From JAGIBJ01 sp032119795 (lineage in GTDB: Bacteria > Actinomycetota > Thermoleophilia > Solirubrobacterales > Solirubrobacteraceae), in assembly GCA_032119795.1 (NCBI GenBank), contig JAUMFO010000024.1:1-64000 (forward strand): DNA of 64,000 nucleotides, written 5' to 3'. The notes beneath the pieces were generated by a model. That model saw nothing but the letters and a program-made list of their open reading frames with translations. It was not told the DNA's origin and ran no database searches. Below are positions 41,864 to 51,075 of this stretch, piece after piece. The translations under genes and the position numbers were made by a program. How positions within the stretch are numbered: the first letter of the stretch is position 1; every line of letters starts with the position of its first letter.

Positions 41864-43270
41864 ATGTCTTCGCAGACGCCCCTGCCCTCGCAGTCCCCCG
41901 ACTTGCATGGCCCCGCCGAGCATCGCTTCGGCCGCACGCCAGCCGGCGCCGGCACCCAGCGCGAACTCGCCGTTGCGGGCGAACTCACGCCCGAGGTTGC
42001 GCGGGTCGCAGAGCGCGAAGGCTTGGCCCCCGAGACGGTCCGCGACGAGGTCGCACGCGGGCGGATGGTGATTCCCGCCAACCCGGGCCATGTCGCGCTT
42101 GACCCGATGGGGATCGGGCTGAAGGCGCGCGTAAAGATCAACGCCAACATCGGCTCCTCGCCGACGACGAGCGACGTGGCCGAGGAGGTGGGCAAGCTCC
42201 GCGAGTCGCTCCGCTGGGGCGCCGACACCGTGATGGATCTGTCGACCGGCAAGCGGATCACCGAGACGCGTGCGGCGATCCTGGACGCCTCCCCCGTCCC
42301 GATCGGGACCGTCCCGATCTACCAGGCCCTCGAGCAAGTCAAGGCCATCGATGACCTCTCCGCCGACGTGCTGCTGGAGGTGATCGAGGCGCAGGCCCGC
42401 GAGGGCGTCGACTACATGACGATCCACGCCGGCGTGCGGCTGCGCCACCTGCCGCTGGTGCGCGAGCGCGTGACCGGCATCGTGTCGCGCGGCGGCGGCG
42501 TGCTTGCCAAGTGGATGATCGACCACGCCCGCGAGAACCCGCTCTACACGCACTTCGACGACGTGCTGGCGATCTGCCGTGCCCACGACGTGACGATCTC
42601 GCTCGGCGACGGGCTGCGGCCCGGCTCGATCGCCGACGCGACCGACCGCGCGCAGCTGGCCGAGCTGCGCACGCTCGGCGAGCTGACGCGCCGGTGCTGG
42701 GACGCGGGCGTGCAGGTGATGGTCGAGGGCCCCGGGCACGTTCCGCTCGACCAGCTCCAAGAGAACGTCCGCCTGCAGCAGGAGCTCTGTGGCGAGGCGC
42801 CGTTCTACACGCTCGGCCCGCTCGTGACCGACTTCGCGCCTGGCTACGACCACATCACGAGCGCCATCGGCGCGGCGATCGTCGGCTGGCATGGGACGTC
42901 GATGCTGTGTTACGTGACGCCCAAAGAGCACCTCGGCCTGCCGAACGCCGCAGACGTGAAAGCGGGCCTGATCGCCTACCGGATCGCCGCCCACGCGGCC
43001 GACCTCGCGCGCGGCAACGCGGCAGCACACGCGCAAGACCGGGCCATCTCGGAGGCGAGATTTGCGTTCGATTGGCGCGAGCAGTTCGCCCGTTCGCTTG
43101 ATCCCGAAACCGCCCAGGCGATGCACGACGAAACCCTGCCGAACGACCACTTCAAGCAGGCCGAGTTCTGCTCGATGTGCGGGCCAAAGTACTGCCCGAT
43201 GCATAACGTGCGAGGCGTCGATTGGGACGCAGTGCAGGCCGCCGCAGAGCACGAGACCTCGGTCGCCTAA
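41864..43270 (+). CDS. thiC: Phosphomethylpyrimidine synthase
   Basis: Radical-SAM enzyme converting aminoimidazole ribotide to the thiamine pyrimidine. C-terminal Cys motif CSMCGPKYCPM (C436, C439, C444) binds the 4Fe-4S cluster; INANIGSSPTTSD, DTVMDLSTGK, DYMTIHAGV and GPGHVPLDQ are ThiC blocks. At 468 aa it lacks the N-terminal extension of long ThiC forms. Directly under the TPP riboswitch. No other thi gene is in the window. Confidence 0.97.
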   Translation: MSSQTPLPSQSPDLHGPAEHRFGRTPAGAGTQRELAVAGELTPEVARVAEREGLAPETVRDEVARGRMVIPANPGHVALDPMGIGLKARVKINANIGSSPTTSDVAEEVGKLRESLRWGADTVMDLSTGKRITETRAAILDASPVPIGTVPIYQALEQVKAIDDLSADVLLEVIEAQAREGVDYMTIHAGVRLRHLPLVRERVTGIVSRGGGVLAKWMIDHARENPLYTHFDDVLAICRAHDVTISLGDGLRPGSIADATDRAQLAELRTLGELTRRCWDAGVQVMVEGPGHVPLDQLQENVRLQQELCGEAPFYTLGPLVTDFAPGYDHITSAIGAAIVGWHGTSMLCYVTPKEHLGLPNAADVKAGLIAYRIAAHAADLARGNAAAHAQDRAISEARFAFDWREQFARSLDPETAQAMHDETLPNDHFKQAEFCSMCGPKYCPMHNVRGVDWDAVQAAAEHETSVA

Positions 43271-43274
43271 CGGA

Positions 43275-43328
43275 GTCGTTCGCGGCGCTCTTCGCCTGCT
43301 CCCGCAAGCGGTGAGCGCCGCGAACGAC
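43275..43328 (+). terminator. Long hairpin after thiC
   Basis: Sixteen-base arms (43275-43290 and 43313-43328) pair perfectly around a 22-base loop directly after the thiC stop. No U-run. Confidence 0.75.
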
Positions 43329-43355
43329 CGGCCCGACCGGTAAGTTCGCCCGGGC

Positions 43356-44618
43356 ATGTCCACCCCGAAAGCGCCCTTCTTCCAACGCCGCACCGGCTTT
43401 GGGACGGTCGTGGTCGCAGCGCTGGCGGCCGCCACGCTCTCGGGGTGCGGCGACCGGTATGGGCCTGGGAGCCAGGCTCCACAGGAGTCTTCGACGGCGC
43501 AATCCGCAGAGGCTGCGCCGCTTGCGCCTCCAACGACGCCCGCCACTACGCCGGTGGCGTCGACCCCACCATCAACGCCACCGACCACCCCGAAGCCCAC
43601 CGAGGCGCAGCTCGGCGACGTGGAGAATCTCGGCGGCGTGATCTGGCAGCCGCGCGCGCTCTACGACGGCCCAGTCCAGATCAGCGTCCGCGACGGCTAC
43701 CTGGCCGCGGTCGTTCCCAAGGGTGACGCCGCTGAACTCCAGGTCTCCAGCGATGGGCGGGCGCCGGTCGCCGCAGAGGGCTCGGGTGCGGTTCCGTCGT
43801 GGGGTCGCCCGCATGTCGGCACCGATCTCAGCGGCCGGACCGTGGTGACCTACCCGCGTTGCCAAGACCAGGAGGCCGTCGGCACCTGCGACATCTACCA
43901 GTGGACGGCGGCCACCAAACGCGAGGTCGTCCTGCGGGGCGTCAGCGGCGGCGCCCTCGCCGAGACGGAGGCCGTGATGGACTTCGGCACGGTGCTCGTC
44001 GTGCGCGAGAAGCGGCCCCAGCTCAGCGCCGACGACCTGCGCTTCGACACCCCGCCGCTCACCACGCTCCTACTCAAGCCGCGCGGCCGCCCGCTGCAGG
44101 TCGTCACGCGCCACGGCGGACGCCAGATCGATCTGCGTGGCAGCCGCATCGCCGACGTCTTCACGGTGCCGAACCCGTCGTCGAAGACCTGCCGCGACAC
44201 CGCGGCCCGGGCCCTGAACCTCGAGGGACTGACGGTCGCGTCGCGGGTAGTGAAGTGCGCCTCGCGCCAGGCCAACGGCGCGTTTGCCTACGCCACCGGC
44301 CCATCCGTCGCCGACAACCACCTACGGTTCTCGATCACGCAGCTGGGCGTGCCCGGCACGGCCGTCGATCACGACCTGGCCACCGGACGCACCCGCCAGG
44401 CCAAACTCACCTTGCCCGTCGAGTGGTGGACGCCCGACGGCAAACGCGCGGGCTACGGGCTCGACACCGTCGGGGGCTCGGGCATGTGCTCGCCCATCCA
44501 AGACGTGGTCGCACCGACCAACGCGCCGTGCCGCATCGTGCGGTCGGCCAAGCTCGTCTGGAAGCCGGTGGCGACCAAGTGGAAGGTCACCGCGGGCGAC
44601 CCGCCAGTGCGGGACTGA
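43356..44618 (+). CDS. Lipoprotein, beta-rich, 420 aa
   Basis: Lipobox LSGC (Cys near residue 31), then a Thr/Pro-rich linker (residues 40-80, wall spacer) and a soluble domain with recurring WxP/GR and DG strands that looks like a beta-propeller or beta-sandwich. Six later cysteines include RCQDQEAVGTCD. No family recognised. TAAGTT lies nine bases before ATG 43356. Confidence 0.72.
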   Translation: MSTPKAPFFQRRTGFGTVVVAALAAATLSGCGDRYGPGSQAPQESSTAQSAEAAPLAPPTTPATTPVASTPPSTPPTTPKPTEAQLGDVENLGGVIWQPRALYDGPVQISVRDGYLAAVVPKGDAAELQVSSDGRAPVAAEGSGAVPSWGRPHVGTDLSGRTVVTYPRCQDQEAVGTCDIYQWTAATKREVVLRGVSGGALAETEAVMDFGTVLVVREKRPQLSADDLRFDTPPLTTLLLKPRGRPLQVVTRHGGRQIDLRGSRIADVFTVPNPSSKTCRDTAARALNLEGLTVASRVVKCASRQANGAFAYATGPSVADNHLRFSITQLGVPGTAVDHDLATGRTRQAKLTLPVEWWTPDGKRAGYGLDTVGGSGMCSPIQDVVAPTNAPCRIVRSAKLVWKPVATKWKVTAGDPPVRD

Positions 44619-44641
44619 GCGGCCGGTCGCGCGGCGGGGCG

Positions 44642-45439
44642 TTAGCCCTTGGTGGTCGGCGTCATCGCCGGCTTGGCCGAGATCCTCGCCATCACGCCGG
44701 GCAGGAGGGCGGCGAGCAGTGCCATGGCCTTCCAAGGGGCCGGCGCGTAACGCTCGGGCTTGCGCGTCTTGATGAGCTTGGCGACGGCATCCGAGACGTG
44801 CTCGGGCTTGCCAACGATCCACGACGTCTTCCACGAGCCGGTGAGTTCCTTCTGCGGGAAGCCCTCGGTGGAGATGAAGCCCGGCAGGACGACGCCAACG
44901 TGCACGCCGTGCGCGGACTCCTCGGCCCGCAGCGCCTCAGCCCAGCCGTTCAGCGCGAACTTCGACGCCGAGTAGGCCCCGGCGCCCGGGCGCGCGATCT
45001 TGCCGGAGACGCTCGAGATGATCACGATCGACGACGGCGCTGCCGCGCGCAGGGCCGGCAGCACGGCCTCGGTGACCCGCAGCTGCGCGTCGAAGTTCAG
45101 GGCCATCGTTTTGCGGACGCCTTCAAAGCCGGCGTCGGCGAAGGTGCCGCGGCCGCCGGCGCCGGCGTTGTTCACCAGGACGGAGAGTTGGCCGCCAGCG
45201 GCGTCGACGGCGGCCGCGACTTTGGCTGGGCCGTCGGCGGCGAGGAGATCAACGGGCAGCACGAGCGCCCCGGGCAAGCCCTTGGCGATCTCCTCGAGGC
45301 GCTCGGCCCGGCGGGCCAGCAAGATCACGCGGTAGCCGTCGGCGCAGAGCCGCCGGGCGGTCGCTTCGCCCAGCCCGCTCGAGGCGCCGGTGACGAGCGC
45401 CAGCGGGCGTGGATCGGGAGCAGCGGCGGCGTCAGGCAT
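44642..45439 (-). CDS. Short-chain dehydrogenase/reductase
   Basis: Classical SDR: cofactor motif TGASSGLG (17-24), NNAGAGG, and catalytic Ser/Tyr/Lys in SSVSGKIARPGAGAYSASKFA. The C-terminal extension ends with a hydrophobic stretch (MALLAALLPGVMARI) that may bind membrane. ATG 45439 lies eight bases after TAGGCT; longer frames are antisense to the next gene. Substrate unknown. Confidence 0.88.
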   Translation of the reverse strand: MPDAAAAPDPRPLALVTGASSGLGEATARRLCADGYRVILLARRAERLEEIAKGLPGALVLPVDLLAADGPAKVAAAVDAAGGQLSVLVNNAGAGGRGTFADAGFEGVRKTMALNFDAQLRVTEAVLPALRAAAPSSIVIISSVSGKIARPGAGAYSASKFALNGWAEALRAEESAHGVHVGVVLPGFISTEGFPQKELTGSWKTSWIVGKPEHVSDAVAKLIKTRKPERYAPAPWKAMALLAALLPGVMARISAKPAMTPTTKG

Positions 45440-45527
45440 GGGGCGGCAGCCTATTCCCCTGCTGCTTGGGCGCGTCGCCCACCAACGACCGGCGCACGGG
45501 CCCCGCCGCAGCGGGCAGGATGGGCAG

Positions 45528-46709
45528 ATGACGCGCCTCGTGGCTCTCCTCCTCAGCGCAAGCGCGGCGGTCGGCTCGCTCGGCCTTGCTGGCTGCGGCG
45601 ACGACGAGCCGTCGGCCGGTGGCGGCGTGACGGTCGCGCCCGCTGAGACGCCCGCGACCACGGCGACGACCCCCGCGCCGACGACCGCTCAGGCGCCCGG
45701 CGACGACGCGAGCGGCGTGCCGCAGCCGGACGCGCCAGATCGCGGCGAGGTGCGGCTCGTCGCCAAGGACCTGGAGGTGCCGTGGGACGTCGACTTCCTG
45801 CCGGATGGCGACGCCCTCGTGACGGAGCGCGACACGCGCAAGCTGCTGCGGATCCCTGCCGACGGCGGCCCGGTGGCGACCGTCATGACGGTGCCTGGCG
45901 TGGTCCCGGACGGCGAGGGTGGCCTCCTCGGGTTGGCGGTGTCGCCACGCTTTGCGTCCGACGGCGCCGTCTACGTGTATTTCACCGCAGCGCGTGACAA
46001 CCGCATCGCCCGGATCGACCTGGAGTCCAAGAAGGTCACGTCGATCGTGACGGGGATCCAGAAGGCCTCCAACCACAACGGCGGCGCCCTGGCGTTTGGG
46101 CCCGACGGCAAGCTCTACGCCGGCGTCGGTGAGGCCGCCCAGCCGGGGCTCTCGCAGGACCGCTCGTCGATGAACGGCAAGATCTTGCGCATGGACGCGA
46201 ACGGCACGCCGGCCGAGGGGAATCCCTTTCCAGGGTCGCGAGTCTGGTCGATGGGGCACCGCAATGTGCAGGGCCTGGCCTGGGACGACGCGGGACGACT
46301 GTGGGCGACGGAGTTCGGCCAGAACGAGGTCGACGAGGTCAACGTGATCCTCCGGGGCCGCAACTACGGTTGGCCCGAAGTCGAGGGCAAGGGCGACACG
46401 CAGGACGGCAAGTTCACCAATCCCGCGGTGACGTGGTCGCCGACCTCGACGAGCTCGCCCAGCGGTGGCGCGATCGTCGGCGACGAGCTCTACGTCGGGG
46501 CGCTCGCCGGCCAACGCGTCTGGCGGATTGGCCTGGAAGAGGGCACGGCCGACGAGCCCGAGTCGCTGCTCGAAGGCCAGCTCGGCCGCATCCGCGGCGT
46601 GGCCACGTCGCCGCGCGGCACGATCTGGTTCACGACGTCGAACCGCGACGGCCGCGGCGACCCGGAAGACATCGACGACCGCGTGCTGGAGCTCGGCGTC
46701 GACGAGTAG
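45528..46709 (+). CDS. PQQ-type sugar/aldose dehydrogenase lipoprotein
   Basis: Lipobox LAGC, Thr/Pro linker, then a six-bladed propeller of the glucose/sorbosone dehydrogenase family: VPWDVDFLPDGDALVTER, GLLGLAVSPRF, NHNGGALAFGPDGKLY, GHRNVQGLAWDDAGRLWATEFG, EVNVILRGRNYGWP and the Ca/PQQ-contact region SPSGGAIVGDELY. It would oxidise aldoses outside the membrane with PQQ. No PQQ biosynthesis genes nearby, so cofactor supply is unproven. Confidence 0.85.
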   Translation: MTRLVALLLSASAAVGSLGLAGCGDDEPSAGGGVTVAPAETPATTATTPAPTTAQAPGDDASGVPQPDAPDRGEVRLVAKDLEVPWDVDFLPDGDALVTERDTRKLLRIPADGGPVATVMTVPGVVPDGEGGLLGLAVSPRFASDGAVYVYFTAARDNRIARIDLESKKVTSIVTGIQKASNHNGGALAFGPDGKLYAGVGEAAQPGLSQDRSSMNGKILRMDANGTPAEGNPFPGSRVWSMGHRNVQGLAWDDAGRLWATEFGQNEVDEVNVILRGRNYGWPEVEGKGDTQDGKFTNPAVTWSPTSTSSPSGGAIVGDELYVGALAGQRVWRIGLEEGTADEPESLLEGQLGRIRGVATSPRGTIWFTTSNRDGRGDPEDIDDRVLELGVDE

Positions 46710-46775
46710 CCCAGTCGCTGGTGAGACTTCGTACGTGAGTCCAGCTTGCCCAGTCTCCCGCACTACGCTCGCGAC

Positions 46776-46970
46776 ATGGCTGACGCGACCGACAACCGAC
46801 TCCGCAACATCGAGCGCGAGCTGCACGAGACGAAGCTCTTGCTGATCGCCTTGATCGAGGCGAGTGGGCTCACCGAGCAGGTGGCGCAGATCGAGCAGGC
46901 CCGCAAAGACGAGCAGGACCGCATGGCCGTCGCGCAGGCCGAGGCGATGAGCCAGGCCTACGAGCGCTAG
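46776..46970 (+). CDS. Small coiled-coil protein, 64 aa
   Basis: Almost wholly helical, with heptads (NIERELHETKLLLIALIEASG ... VAQIEQARKDEQDRMAVAQAEA). ATG 46776 follows TACGCT by six bases. Function unknown. Confidence 0.6.
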   Translation: MADATDNRLRNIERELHETKLLLIALIEASGLTEQVAQIEQARKDEQDRMAVAQAEAMSQAYER

Positions 46971-46984
46971 GGCGACTGGCCGCC

Positions 46985-47008
46985 AGGCGCCGTTGGCGCG
47001 TCACCCTC
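46985..47008. repeat. 24-bp direct repeat, left copy
   Basis: Identical over 24 bases to 47740-47763, with a variant at 47668-47690. Together the copies bracket the gene at 47008-47637; this one abuts its stop codon. Confidence 0.75.
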
Positions 47009-47637
47009 TATGGCGAGAGATGACGCGTCGGAGCGATCCGGCATGGCCCAGTACTCCTGAGCCGATAGACACGCCGACCGGTGTTCTCGTCGATCACGTC
47101 GTCGCCGTCGATCCGGTACCGAGAGGGATGGTGGTGCCCTCCCGCATGGAGCACCTCGCGGTGACCGATCGGCGTCGCAAGCTCGACGCGGATCTCGTCA
47201 GGCCAGGCATGCATCGCCACGGGCCCGTCCGAAGGCGACGACAAGAGCAAGCGCAGTTCAACGGCGGCGGCCGTCTCGCGTAGCTCAACGCAAGACACTC
47301 CCGAGGGGCCACCCGCCATGAAGTGCAACGTGAGCCAGCGGCCGCTCTCGTCGACCGACCAGCCGTCGATCAGGCGTTCCTGCCCTCCCGTCACCGGTGG
47401 ACTCAACTGCCTTGCGGGGTGTCCGGCCTCTTCTCCGTCCTGTGCCTGCGCCGCAATGTTCACCCGGCCAGCACCAAAACGCGCCACGAGATCGACATGC
47501 AACCGCGCCCGCTGATCGGTCATGACGCCCAGGTCGACAGCGCCGCCGGCCGCGATCCGCGCGTACTTCACGTCCACCCAGTCGAGCCCGTCGAGAAAGG
47601 CTTCGAGTTCACGGAGAAATTCGATCTCGCCAGCCAT
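47008..47637 (-). CDS. Hypothetical protein bracketed by repeats, 209 aa
   Basis: No family recognised. A soluble mixed alpha/beta protein: helical N-terminus (EIEFLRELEAFLDGLDW), a strand-rich middle, then HAGGHHHPSRYRIDG near the C-terminus with a cluster of four histidines that could bind metal. ATG 47637 follows TACGGT by six bases. The 24-bp repeats on both sides, and a composition less skewed than its neighbours, raise the possibility of insertion, but no mobile gene is present. Confidence 0.65.
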   Translation of the reverse strand: MAGEIEFLRELEAFLDGLDWVDVKYARIAAGGAVDLGVMTDQRARLHVDLVARFGAGRVNIAAQAQDGEEAGHPARQLSPPVTGGQERLIDGWSVDESGRWLTLHFMAGGPSGVSCVELRETAAAVELRLLLSSPSDGPVAMHAWPDEIRVELATPIGHREVLHAGGHHHPSRYRIDGDDVIDENTGRRVYRLRSTGPCRIAPTRHLSP

Positions 47638-47667
47638 GGCGTCACCGTAGCTCGGGGGCAGCCGCCA

Positions 47668-47795
47668 AAGGCCGTTGGCGCGTCAGCCTCAGTCTGGTTT
47701 GCAGCACGTGTCTGCAAACCAGGCGGGGTCCTAGCCGCGAGGCGCCGTTGGCGCGTCACCCTCAGTCTGGTTTGCAGCACGTGTCTGCAAACCAG
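47668..47795. repeat. Tandem 73-bp repeat, each with an 11-bp perfect hairpin
   Basis: Two copies at a 73-bp period. Each starts with the 24-bp motif and holds CTGGTTTGCAG/CTGCAAACCAG stems with loop CACGTGT (47694-47722 and 47767-47795). Identical loops and stems imply recent duplication or conserved structure. Confidence 0.8.
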
Positions 47796-47813
47796 GCGGG
47801 GTCCTAGCCGCCA

Positions 47814-47878
47814 GGCAGAGCCGACCCACCAGGCGGCGCCTACCCACCAGGCAGAGCCGACCCACCAGGCGGCGCTTA
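47814..47878. repeat. 18-bp tandem repeat, about 3.6 units
   Basis: GGCAGAGCCGACCCACCA alternates with GGCGGCGCCTACCCACCA at an 18-bp period and runs into the stop codon of the TetR gene at 47876. Confidence 0.8.
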
Positions 47879-48496
47879 GCTGGCAGACGTCGCCGGGGAG
47901 AGTCCCAGCACCATGCTCGTGAGTTCGTCGAGGAAGGCCTCGCGCGGGATGGGCGGCGCCGCGACGACGTAGCGGACGGTGAGGTACTCGATGGTGCGGG
48001 TCGCAAACCAGGTGGCGCGCTCAAGATCGGCAAGGGCGACGCCGGGGCGGCGGGCGGCGAGGAGCTGGAAGGTGATGTCTGAGACGCGCAGGCGCAGCTG
48101 GTCGAGCTGAGGGGCGTAACGCTCGGCGGGGACGCGGTCGACGAATGCCTCGATCAGGGGTGCTCGGGTCTCGATCTCGGTGAGTACGGCGTCGAGCACC
48201 ATCCGAGTGGCCTCGTCCTCCGGGAGTGCGGCGGCCGCCCGCAGCGACGGGGCGATGCCCTCACCGAAGCCGTCGACGACCCGCTCAATCACGGCGGCGA
48301 CGATGTCGTCCTTGTCGGCGAAGTAGCCGTAGAGCGTCCCCGGGCTCACCCCCGCGGCCGCAGCGATTCGGTTCGTCGATGCCTGGTCGTAGCCCTGCTC
48401 GGTCAACACGCGAACGGCCGCATCGACGATCGCGGCAACGGTGTCGCGTGAGCGCTGCTGGGATGGCTGACGGCGACTCGGAGGCACGCCGCACAT
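47876..48496 (-). CDS. TetR family regulator of the MpaB oxygenase gene
   Basis: TetR domain: TVAAIVDAAVRVLTEQGYDQASTNRIAAAAGVSPGTLYGYFADKDDI. ATG 48496 gives 206 aa; GTG 48487 is also possible. It is divergent from the oxygenase gene at 48552, with a CGAGCG/CGCTCG palindrome between them, a typical TetR arrangement. Its stop codon overlaps the 18-bp tandem repeat. Ligand unknown. Confidence 0.83.
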   Translation of the reverse strand: MCGVPPSRRQPSQQRSRDTVAAIVDAAVRVLTEQGYDQASTNRIAAAAGVSPGTLYGYFADKDDIVAAVIERVVDGFGEGIAPSLRAAAALPEDEATRMVLDAVLTEIETRAPLIEAFVDRVPAERYAPQLDQLRLRVSDITFQLLAARRPGVALADLERATWFATRTIEYLTVRYVVAAPPIPREAFLDELTSMVLGLSPATSAS

Positions 48497-48520
48497 TCTG
48501 ACGCGAACGCGAGTTGAATG

Positions 48521-48534
48521 CGAGCGGTCGCTCG
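48521..48534. promoter_or_regulatory. Palindrome in the TetR/oxygenase promoter
   Basis: CGAGCG-GT-CGCTCG lies just upstream of the TAGCGT box of the gene at 48552 and 25 bases from the divergent TetR start. Candidate operator. Confidence 0.45.
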
Positions 48535-48551
48535 GCTTAGCGTCTGGCGCC

Positions 48552-49442
48552 ATGCCAGCTGCTCCGTGCTCCCGCCCCAATCACGTCCGCCCGGACCTGC
48601 CGTCCGCCCCCCTCGGGCCCGGCTCTCTCACCTGGCGCTCCTTCGGTGACAGCCGCCACCTGCTGCTCACCGGCCGCGCCGGCGTGCTGCAGACGATGCA
48701 CCCGGCGATCAGCCAGGCGCTGCTCGACCACTCGGACTACTTCGACGACCCGATCGACCGCATCGCGCGGTCATCCGGCCCGATCCTGGGCGTCGTCTAC
48801 GACGACACGGCCGACGACACCGGGCATTCGGTGCGCGACTGGCACCGCAAGATTCGCAGCGACCAGCCGTCAGAGGCCGGGCCCAAGGGATACCGCGCGC
48901 TCGACCCCGAGGTGTTCTACTGGGCGCACGCGACGTTCTTCGAATCGATCATCGTCGGCCGGGCGCTCTTCGGCGACCCCATGACGCAGGCCGAGCAGGA
49001 GCAGCTCTTCGCCGAGCACGTCACCTGGTACCGCCGCTACGGGATGTCGATGGCGCCGGTGCCGGAGAGCCTCGACGCGTTCTGGGAGTACTGGGATCAC
49101 ATGCTCTCGGACGTGCTGCAGGCGACGACCGTCGCGGTCGGCGCGATGCAGCGCACGAAGATGCCGAAGGCGCCGCTGCGGATCCCGACCGCAGCGTGGA
49201 CGCTGACCGAGCCCGGGTTCGCCTACGCCGCCGGGTTCGTCACGCGCGGCGGGCTGCCGCCCAAGGCACGCGAGACGCTGGGCGTCGGCTGGACGGCCGC
49301 CGATCAGGTTGCCTACGCGGGGGTCGTGCGGGCGATCCGCACGGCCTGGCCGCTCGTCCCGCCGCGCCTACGGCTCCTACCCAGGGCGCGCGAAGCCGTG
49401 GCGCGTGCCGAGGCGCAGGCCACCACCCGCGTCGCGGCCTGA
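48552..49442 (+). CDS. MpaB/rubber-oxygenase-like protein (DUF2236)
   Basis: Heme-dependent oxygenase family containing latex-clearing and mpaB proteins. The sequence shows WRSFGDSRHLLLTGRAGVLQTMHPAISQAL, HSDYFDDPIDRIARS, the conserved WAHATFFESIIVGRALFG with its His, and HVTWYRRYGMS. It could cleave polyisoprenoid or lipid double bonds; many actinobacterial members are uncharacterised. Start ATG 48552, eight bases from TAGCGT. Divergent from its probable TetR regulator. Confidence 0.85.
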   Translation: MPAAPCSRPNHVRPDLPSAPLGPGSLTWRSFGDSRHLLLTGRAGVLQTMHPAISQALLDHSDYFDDPIDRIARSSGPILGVVYDDTADDTGHSVRDWHRKIRSDQPSEAGPKGYRALDPEVFYWAHATFFESIIVGRALFGDPMTQAEQEQLFAEHVTWYRRYGMSMAPVPESLDAFWEYWDHMLSDVLQATTVAVGAMQRTKMPKAPLRIPTAAWTLTEPGFAYAAGFVTRGGLPPKARETLGVGWTAADQVAYAGVVRAIRTAWPLVPPRLRLLPRAREAVARAEAQATTRVAA

Positions 49443-49443
49443 G

Positions 49444-51075
49444 CTACTCCGGGTCGGCGATCGGCGCGACGGCCCGGCGAATCGCGGCCAGCTCGGCGGC
49501 CGGCAGCTCAGGCGGGCCCAGCACCTGCGACCAGGCGTCGACGACGGCCTCGTCGTAGGTGTGGCCGTAGCCGGACGGCGGCGCCGTCGCCCCGATCTGG
49601 TCGGTCGCGTTCTGCAGGAAGCCCACGAGCGGCAGGTTGCGCGCGAGCGACGGAACGCCTGGCCCGTGCGGGTCAAGCCACGCCGAGCGATCGCCGCCAT
49701 AGGCCACGATCGGATCGGTGGCGTGCACCAGGTAGATCACGCGGCTCTTCGTCGTCCACGTGAGCCCAGACTTGGTGAGGTCGCTGGCCGTCGAGCCGAC
49801 CCGCGCAAGCGCGCCGCCCCGGTAGACGGGCCGCCAGGTCGGCGAGCCGGCGTCGCGGCGATCCTGCAGGCGGCGGAACACGGGATCAAACCCAGGCGGC
49901 CCGACGAGCATCGCGCCGTCGGTCGTCGTGGAGAGGTCTTCGACGCTCGTGAAGGCGCTGTCGGTCGCGAACGCGCCGAGGCTCTCGCCAAGGACGTAGA
50001 GTTCCGGACGCTCGGACTCCGGCATCGTCGCCAACTCCACGCGGATCGCGGTGATCAGCGCGCGGGACGTCTCCTTCGCGCGTTCCTGGTCGACGACGAA
50101 CGAGACCGGGCTTGGCAGGTAGGAGTACTGCATCGCGACGGTCGCAACGTCTCCATGGCTCACGAACTCCAGGGCGGCGGCCGTGCGCGGCTCAACCCAG
50201 CCACGGCCGGTGGTGCCGGCCACCGCGAGGCGCTTGCGCGTGAACCCGCCGAGTCGCCTCAGCTCCGCGACGGCCAGCTCGGCCCGCTCGGCATCGTCGC
50301 CGTCGCCGGCTTCCAGGCCGACGTAGGCGCGGATCGGCTCGATCGCCGCGTCGTCGCCCGTCACTCGCGCGATGTCGGCGGCCGTCTGCCCCTGCCAGAC
50401 GAACTGGCGGCCGAACTGCCCCAGCGAATCCCAGGAGACCGACGACGCAGGTCCAGCTGAGCGGTACGGCGAGCTGGGATTGGTGACCCCCGGACCGGAC
50501 TGGTCGTTGAGGCCTGCATAGAGGGCGTCGAGCTGAGGCAGGAGCCGGTCGGTAACCGCTCCGCGCACCAGCGCCCAGGTCGCGAACGCCGTGAGCGTGA
50601 TCGCGAGCGCCACGCCGAAGCGGGCCGGCAGGACGCGTCCGAACGCCCGCCCCGCGGCCAGCGCGACCCACCGCAGGCCACGCGCGGCCCCCAGCAGGAC
50701 GACGGCGAAGAGCACGCCGAGCAGTGACGCCACGACCCAGAGCCACGACACCTCACCGGCCATGCCGATCGCCTCGCGCTGGTCGAGCTGCCAGCCCCGA
50801 CCCAAGACCCCGAGCAGGAGCAGCGCCACTGGGGTGAGCACCGCCAGGGCGAGCCACGCGCGCGTGCGCCAGCGCGGACCGAGCGCCGGCAGCTGCAGCG
50901 CACGGTACGCCCAACCGGCGAACGCGCCGATCGCGTAGGCGGCGGCGAGGCACGCCCCACCGAGGATCACCTGCGTCGACCAGGCCCGGGGCACGAGCGA
51001 CGGCAGCACCGAAGCGCAGAGCGCCACGACGCCAAACACCGCGCCGCACAGGCTCAGCGGGCGAGGGCGAGTCAT
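49444..51075 (-). CDS. Membrane alpha/beta-hydrolase (Abhydrolase_9 family)
   Basis: Residues 1-170 have four or five transmembrane helices; the rest is the Abhydrolase_9 catalytic domain with RELY-like strand ERPELYVLGESLGAFATDSAF (nucleophile Ser in GESLG) and later HATDPIVAYGG and GHTYDEAVVDAW for Asp/His. A lipid or cell-wall ester hydrolase is likely. Its ATG overlaps the cobS stop (ATGA), so it is transcribed with cobalamin genes, but no link to B12 is known. Confidence 0.82.
   Translation of the reverse strand: MTRPRPLSLCGAVFGVVALCASVLPSLVPRAWSTQVILGGACLAAAYAIGAFAGWAYRALQLPALGPRWRTRAWLALAVLTPVALLLLGVLGRGWQLDQREAIGMAGEVSWLWVVASLLGVLFAVVLLGAARGLRWVALAAGRAFGRVLPARFGVALAITLTAFATWALVRGAVTDRLLPQLDALYAGLNDQSGPGVTNPSSPYRSAGPASSVSWDSLGQFGRQFVWQGQTAADIARVTGDDAAIEPIRAYVGLEAGDGDDAERAELAVAELRRLGGFTRKRLAVAGTTGRGWVEPRTAAALEFVSHGDVATVAMQYSYLPSPVSFVVDQERAKETSRALITAIRVELATMPESERPELYVLGESLGAFATDSAFTSVEDLSTTTDGAMLVGPPGFDPVFRRLQDRRDAGSPTWRPVYRGGALARVGSTASDLTKSGLTWTTKSRVIYLVHATDPIVAYGGDRSAWLDPHGPGVPSLARNLPLVGFLQNATDQIGATAPPSGYGHTYDEAVVDAWSQVLGPPELPAAELAAIRRAVAPIADPE

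Noticed and set aside
43799..45646. A 615-codon plus-strand frame across two genes
   Set aside because: Arg/Gly/His-rich translation with no motif; overlaps a lipoprotein in another frame and the SDR gene in antisense.
46985..47878. CRISPR array
   Set aside because: Repeats are few, differ in length and have no regular unique spacers; no cas genes are present.
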